Positions 37,314 through 47,587 are shown, numbered from the stretch's first letter. The stretch is DNA of 64,000 nucleotides from Variovorax sp. MHTC-1 (GCF_003984645.1 NZ_RWKI01000009.1:1-64000); one strand, 5' to 3'. The notes: generated by a model from the letters alone, not told the origin. A program made the numbers and translations.

Positions 37314-39571
37314 TGAATTCCACTCTCACTCCCAAACAAAGCCCCACCTCGCAGATCATGAGCAGCGGCGCGGACGAGGACGACCTGGACATCGGGCGTT
37401 ACATCGACGTGCTGCTCTCGAACAAGTGGCTGATCGCGGCGATCACCCTCGTCGTGTTTCTGATCGGCGCCACTTACGCATTCCTGGAGCGGCCGATCTA
37501 CGAATCCAACCTGGTGGTCCAGGTCGAGGACACGGACGGCGGCGGCAAGGGCATTCTCAGCGAGGCCGGCGGCCTGATCGACGTGAAGACGCCGGCCAAT
37601 GCCGAGATCGAGATCATCCGCTCGCGCATGATCGCCGGCCAGGCGGTAGAAGCGACCAAGCTCTACATTGCGGCGAGCCCGCGCTATGTGCCCTACATCG
37701 GCGGCTGGCTGGCGCGGCGAGCGAACGGCCTTTCGGAGCCTGGTTTCCTGGGCCTCGAAGGCTACGTGTCGGGAACGGAACGTATCCTGGTGTCGCAGTT
37801 CGACGTGCCGGCCCACATGGAAGGCGGGCTGTTCACGGTGACGGCAAAAGCCGGCAACCAGTACACGATCGACTATCCGGGGATGCAGCAGCTCACCGGC
37901 ACCGTCGGGACGCCGCTGAAGGCCGAGACCGGCAGCGGGCCGATCGAGTTGACGGTGACCGAACTCGCCGGCAAGCCGGGTGCGCTGTTCAATCTCTACC
38001 GTTACGCGAAACTGCCGACCACCGTCGCGTTGCAGTCCAGCCTGGTCCTGACCGAGCGGGGCAAGACCTCCGGCATCATCAACGTGTCGCTGCAGGACAC
38101 GGACCCCTTCAAGCTGACGCGCGTGCTCAATGCCGTGGGCGACCAGTACGTCAAGCAGAACATCGAGCGCAAGGCCGCTGAGGCGCAGAAGACGTTGGCC
38201 TTCCTCGATGTCCAGTTGCCGCAGTTCAAGAAGCAGCTGGAAGCGTCCGAAGAGGTCTACAACCGCTATCGCAACCAGAAGGGCACGGTGGCCTTCAGCG
38301 AAGAAGCGGCGCTGGTCTTGAATCAGGCGGTGGATCGCCAGACCAAGCTGCTGGATGCCCAGCAGCGCCGGCGCGAACTCGAGTCCCGCTTCACGTCCGC
38401 GCATCCGACGGTGCAGACGCTCGACAGCCAGATCGCGGCACTGAGGACCGACATGGGCGAGATCCAGACTCGCATCAAGGGCCTGCCGGCCATCCAGCAG
38501 GAAGCGGTGCGCATGGAGCGCGACGTCAAGGTCAACACCGAGCTGTACCAGCAGCTGCTCAACAACGCGCTGCAGCTGCGCCTGGTGAAGGAAGGCAAGA
38601 TCGGCAACGTCCGCGTGCTCGACGAGGCGGTGGTGCCGCAGGTGCCGGTGAAGCCGAACCGCAAGGTCATTGTCGCGGCGGCGCTGGCCCTGGGGTTGTT
38701 CCTCGGCATCGTCGCCGCGTTCGTGCGCAGCTCCTTCATCGAGCAGCGTCTGCGCGATCCGCACGAGGTGGAGGCCGACACCGGCCTGCCGGTCTTCTCG
38801 ACCATTCCCCTCAGCAACGCGCAAAGCGCGATCGCGAAGCGACGCTTGAGCGGCGCCACCGGCGTCCGCCTGCTGGCGATCGAGAACCCGGACGACCCGG
38901 CCGTGGAAAGCCTGCGCAGTCTGCGAACGGCCATGCAGTTCGCGATGCTGGAATCGCCGAACAACCGCGTGCTCATCAGCGGTCCCACCCCGGGCGTCGG
39001 CAAGAGCTTCGTGACGGCGAACTTCGCCGCCCTCATGGCCGCCGCCGGCAAGCGCACGCTCCTGATCGACGCCGACTTGCGGCGCGGCCACACGCACCAG
39101 TACTTCGGATTGCAGCGCCACGGCGGGCTTTCGGAGCTGATTGCGGGCAGCCTGACGGTGCAGCAGACCGTGCACCGCCAGGTGGTCCCCAACCTGGACT
39201 TCCTGGCCACGGGCCAACTGCCTCCGAACCCGTCGGAACTGCTGGTGTCGGACTCGTTCAAGACGGCGCTCGAGCGCCTGTCGGAACAGTACGACCTGGT
39301 CGTCATCGATACGCCGCCGGTGCTGGTCGCCGCCGACACGTCCACGGTCGCGGCGCACGCGGGCACGGTGCTGCTGGTGGCGCGCGCCGATCAATCCACC
39401 ATGGGCGAGCTCAAGGAAAGCACGCGCCGGCTGGCGATGGGCGGCAAGGCTGCCACCGGTGTGCTGCTCAATGCGATGGATGTGGGCCGCCGGGCCTACG
39501 CGCCGTACAAGTACGGCCGCTACCGCTACACCAACTACAACTACGAGAGCATCCTGCCCGAAGAGCAGTGA
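37313..39571 (+). CDS. wzc: Polysaccharide co-polymerase / bacterial tyrosine kinase (Wzc-like)
   Basis: 752 residues. A Wzz-type N-terminus (IDVLLSNKWLIAAITLVVFLIG membrane helix) is followed by a periplasmic coiled-coil region, a second helix near residue 455 (VIVAAALALGLFLGIVAAF), and a cytoplasmic BY-kinase. The kinase has Walker A GPTPGVGKSF near residue 557, the Walker A' LLIDADLRRG near 585, and a Tyr-rich tail YAPYKYGRYRYTNYNY that is the autophosphorylation cluster. It cooperates with the Wza channel and the phosphatase to control chain length and export. Last gene of the unit, converging with the glycosyltransferase operon 40 bases on. Confidence 0.94.
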   Translation: MNSTLTPKQSPTSQIMSSGADEDDLDIGRYIDVLLSNKWLIAAITLVVFLIGATYAFLERPIYESNLVVQVEDTDGGGKGILSEAGGLIDVKTPANAEIEIIRSRMIAGQAVEATKLYIAASPRYVPYIGGWLARRANGLSEPGFLGLEGYVSGTERILVSQFDVPAHMEGGLFTVTAKAGNQYTIDYPGMQQLTGTVGTPLKAETGSGPIELTVTELAGKPGALFNLYRYAKLPTTVALQSSLVLTERGKTSGIINVSLQDTDPFKLTRVLNAVGDQYVKQNIERKAAEAQKTLAFLDVQLPQFKKQLEASEEVYNRYRNQKGTVAFSEEAALVLNQAVDRQTKLLDAQQRRRELESRFTSAHPTVQTLDSQIAALRTDMGEIQTRIKGLPAIQQEAVRMERDVKVNTELYQQLLNNALQLRLVKEGKIGNVRVLDEAVVPQVPVKPNRKVIVAAALALGLFLGIVAAFVRSSFIEQRLRDPHEVEADTGLPVFSTIPLSNAQSAIAKRRLSGATGVRLLAIENPDDPAVESLRSLRTAMQFAMLESPNNRVLISGPTPGVGKSFVTANFAALMAAAGKRTLLIDADLRRGHTHQYFGLQRHGGLSELIAGSLTVQQTVHRQVVPNLDFLATGQLPPNPSELLVSDSFKTALERLSEQYDLVVIDTPPVLVAADTSTVAAHAGTVLLVARADQSTMGELKESTRRLAMGGKAATGVLLNAMDVGRRAYAPYKYGRYRYTNYNYESILPEEQ

Positions 39572-39579
39572 CGGAAGCA

Positions 39580-39595
39580 CCGGGCGGCCGCCCGG
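39580..39595. terminator. Perfect palindrome between convergent exopolysaccharide units
   Basis: CCGGGCGGCCGCCCGG is a perfect 16-base palindrome lying in the 39-base gap between the convergent wzc and GT4 stop codons. It is flanked by longer-range arms CATCCTGC (39550-39557) and GCAGGATG (39600-39607). No T-run is present, so termination is inferred from position and stem strength. Confidence 0.45.
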
Positions 39596-39610
39596 CGCAG
39601 CAGGATGGCG

Positions 39611-40855
39611 TCAGGTGGCCGGACGGTGCGCCATGCGCGCCACGCAGGCCTGCAGGTCGCGTTCGAACTGTGCCAGCACGGTATCGCGATCGAACCGCGT
39701 TTCGGCAAAAGTGCGGGCATGCCGCCCCAGTTCGCTTCGAAGCTCGGGCTGCGAGGCCAGCGAGAGCACTGCTGCAGCAAAAGCCTTCGCGTCATCGGGC
39801 GGCACGGCGATACCGCATTCGGATGCGACCTTGCCGAGCTCGGTCTCGACACGCGCGCCGGCCACCACCGGCCTGCCGCTGCTCAGCATGCCGGTGAGCT
39901 TGGAGGGCATTACCAGGTCCGCCGCATCCGCGCGCTGCGGCAGCAGATGAATGTCCGCCAGGCCCAGCAGGTCGCCGAGGCGATCGACCGGCTGCAGATC
40001 GAGGAAGCGGACGTTGGCGAGCTGCTCGCAGCGCTTCATCAGTTCGGCGCGGCCGGCGCCGTTGCCGCAGAACACGAACTGGAGGCCGGGCTGATCCTTC
40101 AGCATGAGGGCTATCTCGGCCAGCAGTTCCAGCCCCTGCTTGGCGCCCATGTTCCCGGAGTAGAGGGCGACCACGGCGTCGGACGGGATGCCCAGTTCGG
40201 CGCGGTAGGGGCTGTCGGCCTGCAGCGGCTGGATGGCCGATACGTCGGCCCAGTTAGGCAGGGAAATCAGTCGCGCGTCCTCGATGCCCTTGCTGCTCGC
40301 GCGTTCGATCATGCGCTGTGAAATGGTGGAGATGCGGTCGAAGCGGCGCATCAGTCCGCGCTCGACCGCGGCGACGAATGCGCGCAGCCGTGCGCCCTTG
40401 AGCAGCCCGAGCTCGAAGGCGGCGTCGACTTCGTAGTCCTGGATGTGCAGCCAGGTCTTGGCCGAGCGCAACCGCGCGAAGATCAGCGCCGCCGGCGTGC
40501 AGAAGAGCGGCGGCTCCGTCACCCACACCACGTCGGGCTTCCAGCGCCACTGTGCGAACAGGGCCGGCACGCTGGCCAGCGCGAAGCTCGCCAGGTGCAG
40601 AAGACGCTTCGCGCCGCTGACCTTGCGCGGCACCCACAGCGGCGTGCGCAGCACCGTGGCGCCGCCCCAGGTCTCCTGCGTATAGCGCGAGGCGCGGTAG
40701 CCCGGCCAGATCGCCCAGTCGGGGTAGTAGGGCGGCGCGGTCACTACGCGCACCTCGTGGCCCCGGGCTGCCAGCCACGCGACCATTTCTCCGGTGTACT
40801 TGCCGATGCCGGTCAGTTCCGGGGCGAAATTGATTCCGTAGACGAGCAGCTTCAT
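39611..40855 (-). CDS. WcaI/WbuB-like family 4 glycosyltransferase
   Basis: A 414-residue GT-B enzyme. The N-terminal block MKLLVYGINFAPELTGIGKYTGEM and VVTAPPYYPDW are the signature of colanic-acid WcaI and WbuB (fucosyl/N-acetylfucosamine transferases); the C-terminal donor site shows VALYSGNMGAKQGLE and MPSKLTGMLSSGRPVV. It probably adds a sugar, plausibly fucose given the fcl gene nearby, to the lipid-linked repeat unit at the inner membrane. Last gene of the minus-strand unit, three bases after the preceding GT4. Confidence 0.87.
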   Translation of the reverse strand: MKLLVYGINFAPELTGIGKYTGEMVAWLAARGHEVRVVTAPPYYPDWAIWPGYRASRYTQETWGGATVLRTPLWVPRKVSGAKRLLHLASFALASVPALFAQWRWKPDVVWVTEPPLFCTPAALIFARLRSAKTWLHIQDYEVDAAFELGLLKGARLRAFVAAVERGLMRRFDRISTISQRMIERASSKGIEDARLISLPNWADVSAIQPLQADSPYRAELGIPSDAVVALYSGNMGAKQGLELLAEIALMLKDQPGLQFVFCGNGAGRAELMKRCEQLANVRFLDLQPVDRLGDLLGLADIHLLPQRADAADLVMPSKLTGMLSSGRPVVAGARVETELGKVASECGIAVPPDDAKAFAAAVLSLASQPELRSELGRHARTFAETRFDRDTVLAQFERDLQACVARMAHRPAT

Positions 40856-40858
40856 GGA

Positions 40859-42022
40859 TCAGGCGGGTTGCGGCGAGTGTTCGCGAATGGTGCGGACCAG
40901 CTTTTCCGCCACCTGTTTCATCTGGAACCGATTGTCGAAGCAGCGCAGCGCGGCGAGGCGCATCGCCGCGAGTTCGGCGGGGGTCGAATCCAGCCAGCGC
41001 CGCAACAGCGCGATCGTGCCTTCGAGCGTGTCGGACTCGACGAAGCCCGCCTGGTCTGCCGCGATCTCGCGCCAGATGTTGACCTTGTCGCTGATCAGCA
41101 CCGGCCGGCTGCAGGCCAGCGCCTCCGCTACCGCGATGCCGAAGTTCTCCTGATGCGAGGGCAGGCAGAACACCTCGCATGCATGGAACGCGCCCCATTT
41201 CAAATCGCCCGACAGCATGCCGGTCCAGCTGATGCGCGAGGCGATGCCGAGGCTGGCCGCTCGGCTTTGCAATTGCCGGGTCAGGTCTTCGTCGCCGGGG
41301 CCCGCCATCACGAGCTGGACGTCCGGCGCAGCCGCCACCACGCGCGCAAAGGCTTCGATCAGCAGGTCGCAGCCTTTCTTCTCGTGGATACGGCCCAGGA
41401 ACAGCAGCAGGCGCTTCTGCCGCAGCTCGGGAAAAGACGAAAGAAAGGCCTCGGACAAGGCCTTGGCATCCTGCGGCGGCACAGTGGTGCCATAAGAGCC
41501 GACCACCTCCCGGCAGCGATAGAGCCAGAACGATTGCCGAGCGAGCAGGCGTTCTTCTTCGCAGGTGAAGAGCACGGCGGACGCATCGCGCAGCACGCGG
41601 TATTCGCCCCAGGGCCAGTAGAGCCACTTCTTGAGGTGCTTGAGCGGGTAGCGATGCTTGAACCACGGATCGAGCATGCCGTGGCTGTAGACGAAGTAGG
41701 GCGTGGACGAGCCGTGCAGGGCGCGCCAGGCGGCGAAGCCGACGTACTGCCAGAGGCCATTGACGATGACGGCGTCATAGTCGCCGGCGTGCGCCTTGAG
41801 CCACGGCAGCAGGCGCTCGTTGTAGCCGTAGCTCGAGATCGAGGGGCCGGTCGCGATTACCTTGCCCGGATAGTCGGCGACGAAGCCGGCGTCGGGGCTG
41901 TCCAGACTCACGAGGTCGCCTTCGTGCCCCATGCCCGCCAGCGCATCATGGATCCGCCGGACTCCCTCGATGGGGCCGCCGCCCCGGGGATCGACGGATG
42001 GAATGAGATGAAGCAGTCTCAC
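40859..42022 (-). CDS. Family 4 glycosyltransferase
   Basis: 387 residues from GTG 42022, which overlaps the stop of the polymerase gene (GTGA). The N-terminal motif LLHLIPSVDPRGGGPIEGV and the C-terminal LLFLGRIHEKKGCDLLIEAF ... PSHQENFGIAVAEALACSRPV give the GT4 E-x7-E donor site. It transfers a nucleotide-activated sugar in repeat-unit assembly; donor and acceptor are not identifiable. Confidence 0.88.
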   Translation of the reverse strand: MRLLHLIPSVDPRGGGPIEGVRRIHDALAGMGHEGDLVSLDSPDAGFVADYPGKVIATGPSISSYGYNERLLPWLKAHAGDYDAVIVNGLWQYVGFAAWRALHGSSTPYFVYSHGMLDPWFKHRYPLKHLKKWLYWPWGEYRVLRDASAVLFTCEEERLLARQSFWLYRCREVVGSYGTTVPPQDAKALSEAFLSSFPELRQKRLLLFLGRIHEKKGCDLLIEAFARVVAAAPDVQLVMAGPGDEDLTRQLQSRAASLGIASRISWTGMLSGDLKWGAFHACEVFCLPSHQENFGIAVAEALACSRPVLISDKVNIWREIAADQAGFVESDTLEGTIALLRRWLDSTPAELAAMRLAALRCFDNRFQMKQVAEKLVRTIREHSPQPA

Positions 42023-43365
42023 GATCGCGAGGCGCGGCTTGGGAAGATTTCGAGCCTCGGATAGCGGAAAACCAGGAGGGCGTAGGCCAGCATGATGCCG
42101 AGCAGCGCATTGGCCGTCAGTTGGCCGAGCGCGGGCCAGCTGACTATGGCAAGCGTGGTGGTCAGCCACACCAGCACGGCGTAGGGGGAATTTGTCCGGA
42201 TCGAGATTCTGAGACTCCACAGCATTCCGAGGCCCAGCACCACGTACTTGACCGCGATGTAGGCGACGCCCAGCAAGCCGCCTTCCATCAGGATGCGGCC
42301 GCCTTCGGCTTCCGCGAGCGCGAAGACATCCGCCGCTCCGGTGCGAACGTAGGTCGCGAGGTTGGATCCGTAACCCACGCCGTAGCCCAACCAGTTCATG
42401 AGGTCGTAGACCCAGGGTTCGCCGAACAGAACGGTGAGAACCCGTTCGCCGAAGTTTTCGGCCTCCGCCGCCTGTTCGAAGCGTGTCTGCGTGATGCCGA
42501 TGGCATCGCGAAAAACATAGGCGAAGAGCGCCGTCAATGCCAGCACAATGACCACCGCCACCGCTGCGCCAACCTTGTTGCGTGCTTTCGAGAACAGCAG
42601 CCTGCCGACCAGGTAGGCCATGAGCATCATCCCCGAGGTGATCGCCGCCGTTCTGGAGCCGCTCACCAGCGCGCCCGTAGCGAAGGCCACGAACACGGCG
42701 ATCGCGAACAGGAACTGCCTGGTGTTTCGCTTCCTGGCGCCCAGGATGCCGAACACCAGGGGCGCCACCATCGTCAGGTAGGTGGCATAGCCGGAGGTGA
42801 AGCTGAAGGTGCCCGTGGTGCGGACCACGCCCACCACCGCGACGAAGACGCTTTCCTCGTCGCCGTCCAGCTGGGTGTTGATCCGCGCGCCGGGAGGCGA
42901 GTAGTGCTGCAGCACTGCCAGCGGTGCCAGCACCACCATCACGACGGCGGCTGCAAGCACTGCGATCCGGTAATCCGTTTCGTTCATGGCGGCGGCAGCC
43001 GCGATGGCGAACCACGTGTAGAGCAGCCAGAAACGCAGCCCGATCACAAACACGACCGGTGAACTTTCGCCGCCGACGAGCTGCAGCAGTCCCCAGCCGA
43101 TCACCAGGCACGACCATGCGAGCATGGCGGCCGTGATCTTCTTGTAGCGCTTCAGGTGACCATGCCTCCACGCATAGACGACCAGCGCGAAGGCCAGCAG
43201 GTCGCGCAGCAGGATCAGAGGAAGCGTGGACGCGGAGGACACCCACTTGCGCACCGCCCCCTCGAAAACGACGATCAGGAAGACGGCAAGAAAAAGCTGG
43301 CCGGCGCGGCTGAGCGACGCGGCCCGGTTCGTCGCGCGAGGGACGCTTGCGGCGATCGCGCTCAT
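42019..43365 (-). CDS. O-antigen/exopolysaccharide polymerase-like membrane protein (Wzy-like)
   Basis: A 448-residue protein with about 11-12 hydrophobic segments and a longer periplasmic loop before WVYDLMNWLGYGVGYGSN. This is the architecture of the Wzy_C/O-antigen ligase superfamily. It is placed among glycosyltransferase genes of the exopolysaccharide unit, so polymerisation of lipid-linked repeat units in the periplasm is the likeliest role; a ligase is the alternative. The sequence of this family is poorly conserved, so the call rests on topology and context. Confidence 0.75.
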   Translation of the reverse strand: MSAIAASVPRATNRAASLSRAGQLFLAVFLIVVFEGAVRKWVSSASTLPLILLRDLLAFALVVYAWRHGHLKRYKKITAAMLAWSCLVIGWGLLQLVGGESSPVVFVIGLRFWLLYTWFAIAAAAAMNETDYRIAVLAAAVVMVVLAPLAVLQHYSPPGARINTQLDGDEESVFVAVVGVVRTTGTFSFTSGYATYLTMVAPLVFGILGARKRNTRQFLFAIAVFVAFATGALVSGSRTAAITSGMMLMAYLVGRLLFSKARNKVGAAVAVVIVLALTALFAYVFRDAIGITQTRFEQAAEAENFGERVLTVLFGEPWVYDLMNWLGYGVGYGSNLATYVRTGAADVFALAEAEGGRILMEGGLLGVAYIAVKYVVLGLGMLWSLRISIRTNSPYAVLVWLTTTLAIVSWPALGQLTANALLGIMLAYALLVFRYPRLEIFPSRASRS

Positions 43366-43402
43366 GGGCGTACCCCGCCGGTTTGCATGCCGTTGTTGTC
43401 GC

Positions 43403-44386
43403 TCACCTTTGTACCTCGGTGGTCAATGTCCGGAGCGCGTCGACGTGCGCATCGATGCGATGCGGTACGTACCACTTGTGCGCTTCGCGTCCGATGACGC
43501 GCGGATCGACGGCCGATCGGTCGACCGCATCGAAACCGCGAGCATAGTGCACGTTGGGCGTCAAGCCGTCGTGCACGCCATACTCTTCCCACAGCAGGAT
43601 GGGGCAAACGGCGTGCGAGCTGTAGGCCGCAAAGATGCTGCTCTTGGAGACGTAGTCCGGAGGGTAGGCGAGGGCGCCATAGTCCGCGCTGGACAGCGCT
43701 AAGCTCACCTGTGCGGCCGGCAGCTTGCCGTGCGCCATCACGCCCTCCCGCGCCAACTGTCGAGAGAGCGGGCCTTCCGGCATCGCGGGGCCGATGTCGT
43801 GTATTTCGAGCCCGTTGCGCTTGGCGCAGCGGAAGAGTTCGCCCTCCGACCACTCGTAGGCCTGGGCCCGGATGCCGGCGCTGCCGAAAACCACCAGCTT
43901 GCGCCGCCGTTCGGTCTCGATCGAGGCGGGCTCGCCCACATTCGAGAACACCGGCAGCACCCGGTGCGGCGTGGTCCGCGAATGCTCCCGCAGCCAGCGC
44001 GCGGATTCCTCCCGGTTCGTCACCCAGAAATCGGATCGGCGCAGCAGGTCGCGCGCGATCCGCTGCTGGCAGCCGCTGAGCCAGAACGCTGAGCCCCATG
44101 GTGGGCCGGTTGCGAAGAGTTCATGGAACACGATGCCGAAGGCCTTGAACTGCGTGCGCAAGCCGTCGATCCTGTTGACCAGCCACAACGGAATCCCGCG
44201 CTTCTGGAAACCGTAACCGCTGAAATGCAGGAGCAGGAACTCTCCCTTCAGCGAGGCGGTGTCGGTGCCGCGCGTGAGCTCCATCAGCGGCGCGTGAAGT
44301 GGATTGCCCACCGCGGTCGCATAGTCCCGCACGCCGCCCGTTCCAGGCGGAATCAGGGAGACGGAGGAGACGGTCATGCTGGGCAT
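43403..44386 (-). CDS. Probable glycosyltransferase of the exopolysaccharide unit
   Basis: A 327-residue soluble protein; ATG 44377 is an alternative start. It begins SVSLIPPGTGGVRDYA, resembling the glycine loop of GT-B enzymes (PGxGGVRxY), and contains FGIVFHELFATGPPWGS, like the acceptor-side histidine region of GT4 proteins. The C-terminal donor motif is atypical (FGSAGIRAQAY ... YPPDYVSKSSIFAAYSSH). Position between the polymerase gene and fcl supports a transferase role; the sugar is unknown. Confidence 0.62.
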   Translation of the reverse strand: MPSMTVSSVSLIPPGTGGVRDYATAVGNPLHAPLMELTRGTDTASLKGEFLLLHFSGYGFQKRGIPLWLVNRIDGLRTQFKAFGIVFHELFATGPPWGSAFWLSGCQQRIARDLLRRSDFWVTNREESARWLREHSRTTPHRVLPVFSNVGEPASIETERRRKLVVFGSAGIRAQAYEWSEGELFRCAKRNGLEIHDIGPAMPEGPLSRQLAREGVMAHGKLPAAQVSLALSSADYGALAYPPDYVSKSSIFAAYSSHAVCPILLWEEYGVHDGLTPNVHYARGFDAVDRSAVDPRVIGREAHKWYVPHRIDAHVDALRTLTTEVQR

Positions 44387-44407
44387 CGAAGCACGGAAGG
44401 CAAGTCC

Positions 44408-45376
44408 TCAGGAAGGAACGAGTTCTTCGCTACAGAAGTCTTCGTAGGCGCGCATCACGCCGGCGCGCAGCGTCGTCCTGGGCGTCCAGCCGAGTTCGCG
44501 AATCCGCGAAATGTCGAGCAGCTTGCGTGGTGCGCCGTCGGGCTTGCTCGCATCGCAGCGGATGGCGCCGCGGTAGCCCACCACTTCGCTCACCAATTGG
44601 GCGAGTTCCGCGATCGACAGGTCTTCGCCGCTGCCGATATTGATGTGGCTGGTCGTGGGCTCCGTATGGGCCGCGTAGATTTCGCGCGGAAGGTCCATCA
44701 CGTGGACGCAGCCGCCTGCCATGTCGTCGACGTAGAGAAACTCCCGCTTCGGCGTGCCCGTTCCCCAGATCACCACCGAGGGTGCATCGGCGAGCTTGGC
44801 TTCGTGAAAGCGGCGGATCATGGCGGGCAGGACGTGGCTGTTCTCGGGATGGTAGTTGTCGCCCGGGCCATAGAGGTTGGTCGGCATCACGCTGCGGAAG
44901 TCGCATCCGTACTGGCGGTTGTAGCTTTCGCACAGCTTGATGCCTGCAATCTTGGCGACGGCGTACGGCTCGTTGGTCGGCTCCAGCTTGCCGGTCAGCA
45001 GCGCATCCTCCGCCATGGGCTGCGCCGCGAGCCGCGGATAGATGCAGCTCGACCCGAGGAAAAGCAGCTTGCTCACGCCGGTGCGCCAGGCCTCGTGGAT
45101 CAGGTTGGCCTCGACCATCAGGTTCGAATAGATGAACTCCGCCGGATAGCTGTTGTTGGCGTGGATGCCGCCGACCTTGGCCGCCGCCACGTAGACCTCC
45201 TGCGGCTTTTCCGCGGCGAAGAAGGCCCGGACCTGGGCCTGGTCCGTCAGGTCGAGTTCGGCACGACTTCGGGTGACGATGTTGGTATAGCCCTTCTCGA
45301 CCAGGCATCGCACGATCGCGCTGCCCACCATGCCGCGGTGTCCCGCCACGAAAATCCGCTTCTGAAACTCGTTCAT
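44408..45376 (-). CDS. fcl: GDP-L-fucose synthase
   Basis: A 322-residue extended SDR (WcaG/Fcl): NADP-binding GHRGMVGSA (residues 12-20), [10 protein letters not shown], catalytic Tyr/Lys in [11 protein letters not shown], and [22 protein letters not shown], which is characteristic of the family. It epimerises and reduces GDP-4-keto-6-deoxymannose to GDP-L-fucose. manC just upstream in transcription supplies GDP-mannose, but the intermediate enzyme GDP-mannose 4,6-dehydratase (gmd) is not in the window. AAGG precedes the ATG. Confidence 0.94.
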   Translation of the reverse strand: MNEFQKRIFVAGHRGMVGSAIVRCLVEKGYTNIVTRSRAELDLTDQAQVRAFFAAEKPQEVYVAAAKVGGIHANNSYPAEFIYSNLMVEANLIHEAWRTGVSKLLFLGSSCIYPRLAAQPMAEDALLTGKLEPTNEPYAVAKIAGIKLCESYNRQYGCDFRSVMPTNLYGPGDNYHPENSHVLPAMIRRFHEAKLADAPSVVIWGTGTPKREFLYVDDMAGGCVHVMDLPREIYAAHTEPTTSHINIGSGEDLSIAELAQLVSEVVGYRGAIRCDASKPDGAPRKLLDISRIRELGWTPRTTLRAGVMRAYEDFCSEELVPS

Positions 45377-45431
45377 TGAAATAGACCTTGATACGGGGGA
45401 GGATGGGGCCGGCGCTCTCCGACCTGGGCCC

Positions 45432-46868
45432 TCAGGCGAGTCGTCGCTGCGGATCGGCGGCGTCCGCGGGCAGATCGTCGAAGCGCACGATGTCGTCGTC
45501 GCCGAGATAGCCGCCAGTCTGGACTTCGATCACCTCGAGGAAGGTCTTGCCGGCGTTTTCCAGCATGTATCGGGCACCGACGGGAATGTAGATCGATTCG
45601 TTTTCCTTGACCAGCAGCACCTTATCGTCGCACACCACTCTGGCCGTCCCCTGGACCACCACCCAGTGCTCGGCGCGATGGTGGTGCATTCGCAGCGCAA
45701 GGTGCGCGCCGGGCTTGACCGTCAGGCGCTTGACGGCGAAACGCTCGCCGTCGTCGATGCTGTCATAGGCACCCCAAGGCCGGGGGATGCGGCGATGGCG
45801 GGTGGCCTGGCTGTGGCCCTGCGTCGTGAGCAGGGCGACCACGTCCTTGACCTGCTCGGCGCAGTCGCTGTGCGCAACCAGCAGCGCGTCCGGCGTATCC
45901 ACCACCAGCAGATCCTTGGTGCCCAACGCCACGACGGGGCGGTTGGGCGCATAGATGAAGGTATTGCGCGCACCCATGGCAAAACCCTGGCCGCTGATCC
46001 GGTTGCCTTCATCGTCCACATCGTGCAGCTCGGCAACCGCGTTCCAGCTTCCGACATCGCTCCATCGGCCCTGGAAGGGAATGACGGCAACGCGATCGCA
46101 TTTTTCGAGTACCGCGTAGTCGATGCTCTGGCTGCGGCAGCGGCCGAACGCGGCGCTGTCCATGCGCAGAAAATCGCCGTCGGTCACGATGGCGGCAGTG
46201 GCCTGCCTGCAGCTGTCGAGGATGTCGGATGCATGCTGCTCGACTGCGGCGATCAGCACCTTGGCCTGGACCAGAAGGATTCCGGCGTTCCAGAGGTGGC
46301 CGCCCGCGAGCAGCAGGTGCTCGGCGTGGTCCGCGGCAGGCTTCTCGACGAAGGCGGCCACGGCATGACCCGCCGCTTCGCCCAATGCGGCGTCGAGTTT
46401 TTCGCCTTGGCGGATGTAGCCGTAGGCGGTGCTGGGAAAAGTCGGCTCCACGCCGAAGGTCACGAGATAGCCGGCCAGCGCGGCGGGAATCCCTTTCTGG
46501 ATCGTGGCGACAAAGCGATCGGCGTCCGGGATGTGGTGATCGGCGGGCGCGAACAGCAGCAGCTGCTCCGGATCGGCCAGAAGAGCAATCGCCGACATCG
46601 CGGCAGCCGTGTTGCGTGCCACCGGCTCGAGCAGTTGCTTGCCGCAGACATCCGCCGCTTCGATGCTTTCTTGAACCAGAAAGCGGTGCTCTTCTGCAGC
46701 AACGCAAGTCACCTCGGTATTCAACCGACGCAGGCGTTCCAGCGTGAGCACCAGGAGGTTCTTGTTGTCGATCAGCGGGACGAATTGCTTGGGCAGGGTC
46801 TTGCGCGACAACGGCCACAGGCGGGTGCCGCTGCCGCCGCAGAGGACGATCGGCTGAATCGCGCTCAC
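45432..46868 (-). CDS. manC: Mannose-1-phosphate guanylyltransferase / mannose-6-phosphate isomerase
   Basis: 478 residues from GTG 46868, which overlaps the stop of the priming-transferase gene (GTGA). The nucleotidyltransferase half begins [23 protein letters not shown] and includes VEKP; the C-terminal type II isomerase cupin has [18 protein letters not shown] and [18 protein letters not shown] with metal-binding His residues. It makes GDP-mannose, the precursor for mannose and fucose units of the polymer. Confidence 0.94.
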   Translation of the reverse strand: MSAIQPIVLCGGSGTRLWPLSRKTLPKQFVPLIDNKNLLVLTLERLRRLNTEVTCVAAEEHRFLVQESIEAADVCGKQLLEPVARNTAAAMSAIALLADPEQLLLFAPADHHIPDADRFVATIQKGIPAALAGYLVTFGVEPTFPSTAYGYIRQGEKLDAALGEAAGHAVAAFVEKPAADHAEHLLLAGGHLWNAGILLVQAKVLIAAVEQHASDILDSCRQATAAIVTDGDFLRMDSAAFGRCRSQSIDYAVLEKCDRVAVIPFQGRWSDVGSWNAVAELHDVDDEGNRISGQGFAMGARNTFIYAPNRPVVALGTKDLLVVDTPDALLVAHSDCAEQVKDVVALLTTQGHSQATRHRRIPRPWGAYDSIDDGERFAVKRLTVKPGAHLALRMHHHRAEHWVVVQGTARVVCDDKVLLVKENESIYIPVGARYMLENAGKTFLEVIEVQTGGYLGDDDIVRFDDLPADAADPQRRLA

Positions 46869-47587
46869 CGCGAGCCCTCGCCGGTGATGACTGCACGCAC
46901 GGTCTTCAACAGGATCTTGATGTCGAGCCAGAGCGACCAGTTGCTGACGTACTCCATGTCGAGTTCGACGCGTCTTGCATACGACAGGCGATTGCGGCCG
47001 CTGACTTGCCACAAGCCCGTGATCCCCGGGCGCATGGCGCAATAGTGTTCCCAGCCCTTGCCGTAGAGGCTGCGTTGACGCTCCATGCAGGGACGCGGAC
47101 CGACCAGGCTCATGTCGCCCTTGAGCACGTTCCAGAACTGGGGCAGTTCGTCGAGGCTCAGCTTGCGGATGAACTGGCCGATCGGCGTGATGCGCGGATC
47201 CTTCTCGAGTTTCTGGAAGGTGTCCCACTCTGTGCGGGCCATGTCGTTGCGGCTCAGAAATTCGTCCAACACCACTTCGGAGTTGTGCACCATCGAGCGG
47301 AACTTGTAGAAGCGAAACCGCTGGCCGCTTTCTCCAAGGCGGTTCTGCCAGAAGTGGACCGGACGGCCCATGCTGATGCGAACGCCGAGTGCAACGAGCA
47401 GATAGAGGGGCCCGAAGAGGATGAAGAATGTCAGCGCGCCCACGATATCGATGGCGCGCTTCGTCGCGCGCTCGAGGCGAGTGAGGTTGCGCGGGCGTAG
47501 GTACGCTGGAGGCGCGGACGATCCACCGCCATCAGGGGTGAAGCGTCGGACCACGTTGCCGTGTGCGGTCGAGTCGGAACGAAACAT
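46865..47587 (-). CDS. Undecaprenyl-phosphate glycosyl-1-phosphate transferase (ExoY/WbaP catalytic type)
   Basis: A 240-residue protein of the short, monotopic class: one membrane-entering helix (AIDIVGALTFFILFGPLYLLVALGV) and the catalytic domain with KFRSM, LRKLSLDELPQFWNVLKGDMS (split over two lines of the motif) and VGPRP. It starts repeat-unit synthesis by linking a hexose-1-phosphate to undecaprenyl phosphate at the inner membrane. It is the first gene of the minus-strand unit. GGGGGA lies eight bases before its ATG. Confidence 0.92.
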   Translation of the reverse strand: MFRSDSTAHGNVVRRFTPDGGGSSAPPAYLRPRNLTRLERATKRAIDIVGALTFFILFGPLYLLVALGVRISMGRPVHFWQNRLGESGQRFRFYKFRSMVHNSEVVLDEFLSRNDMARTEWDTFQKLEKDPRITPIGQFIRKLSLDELPQFWNVLKGDMSLVGPRPCMERQRSLYGKGWEHYCAMRPGITGLWQVSGRNRLSYARRVELDMEYVSNWSLWLDIKILLKTVRAVITGEGSR

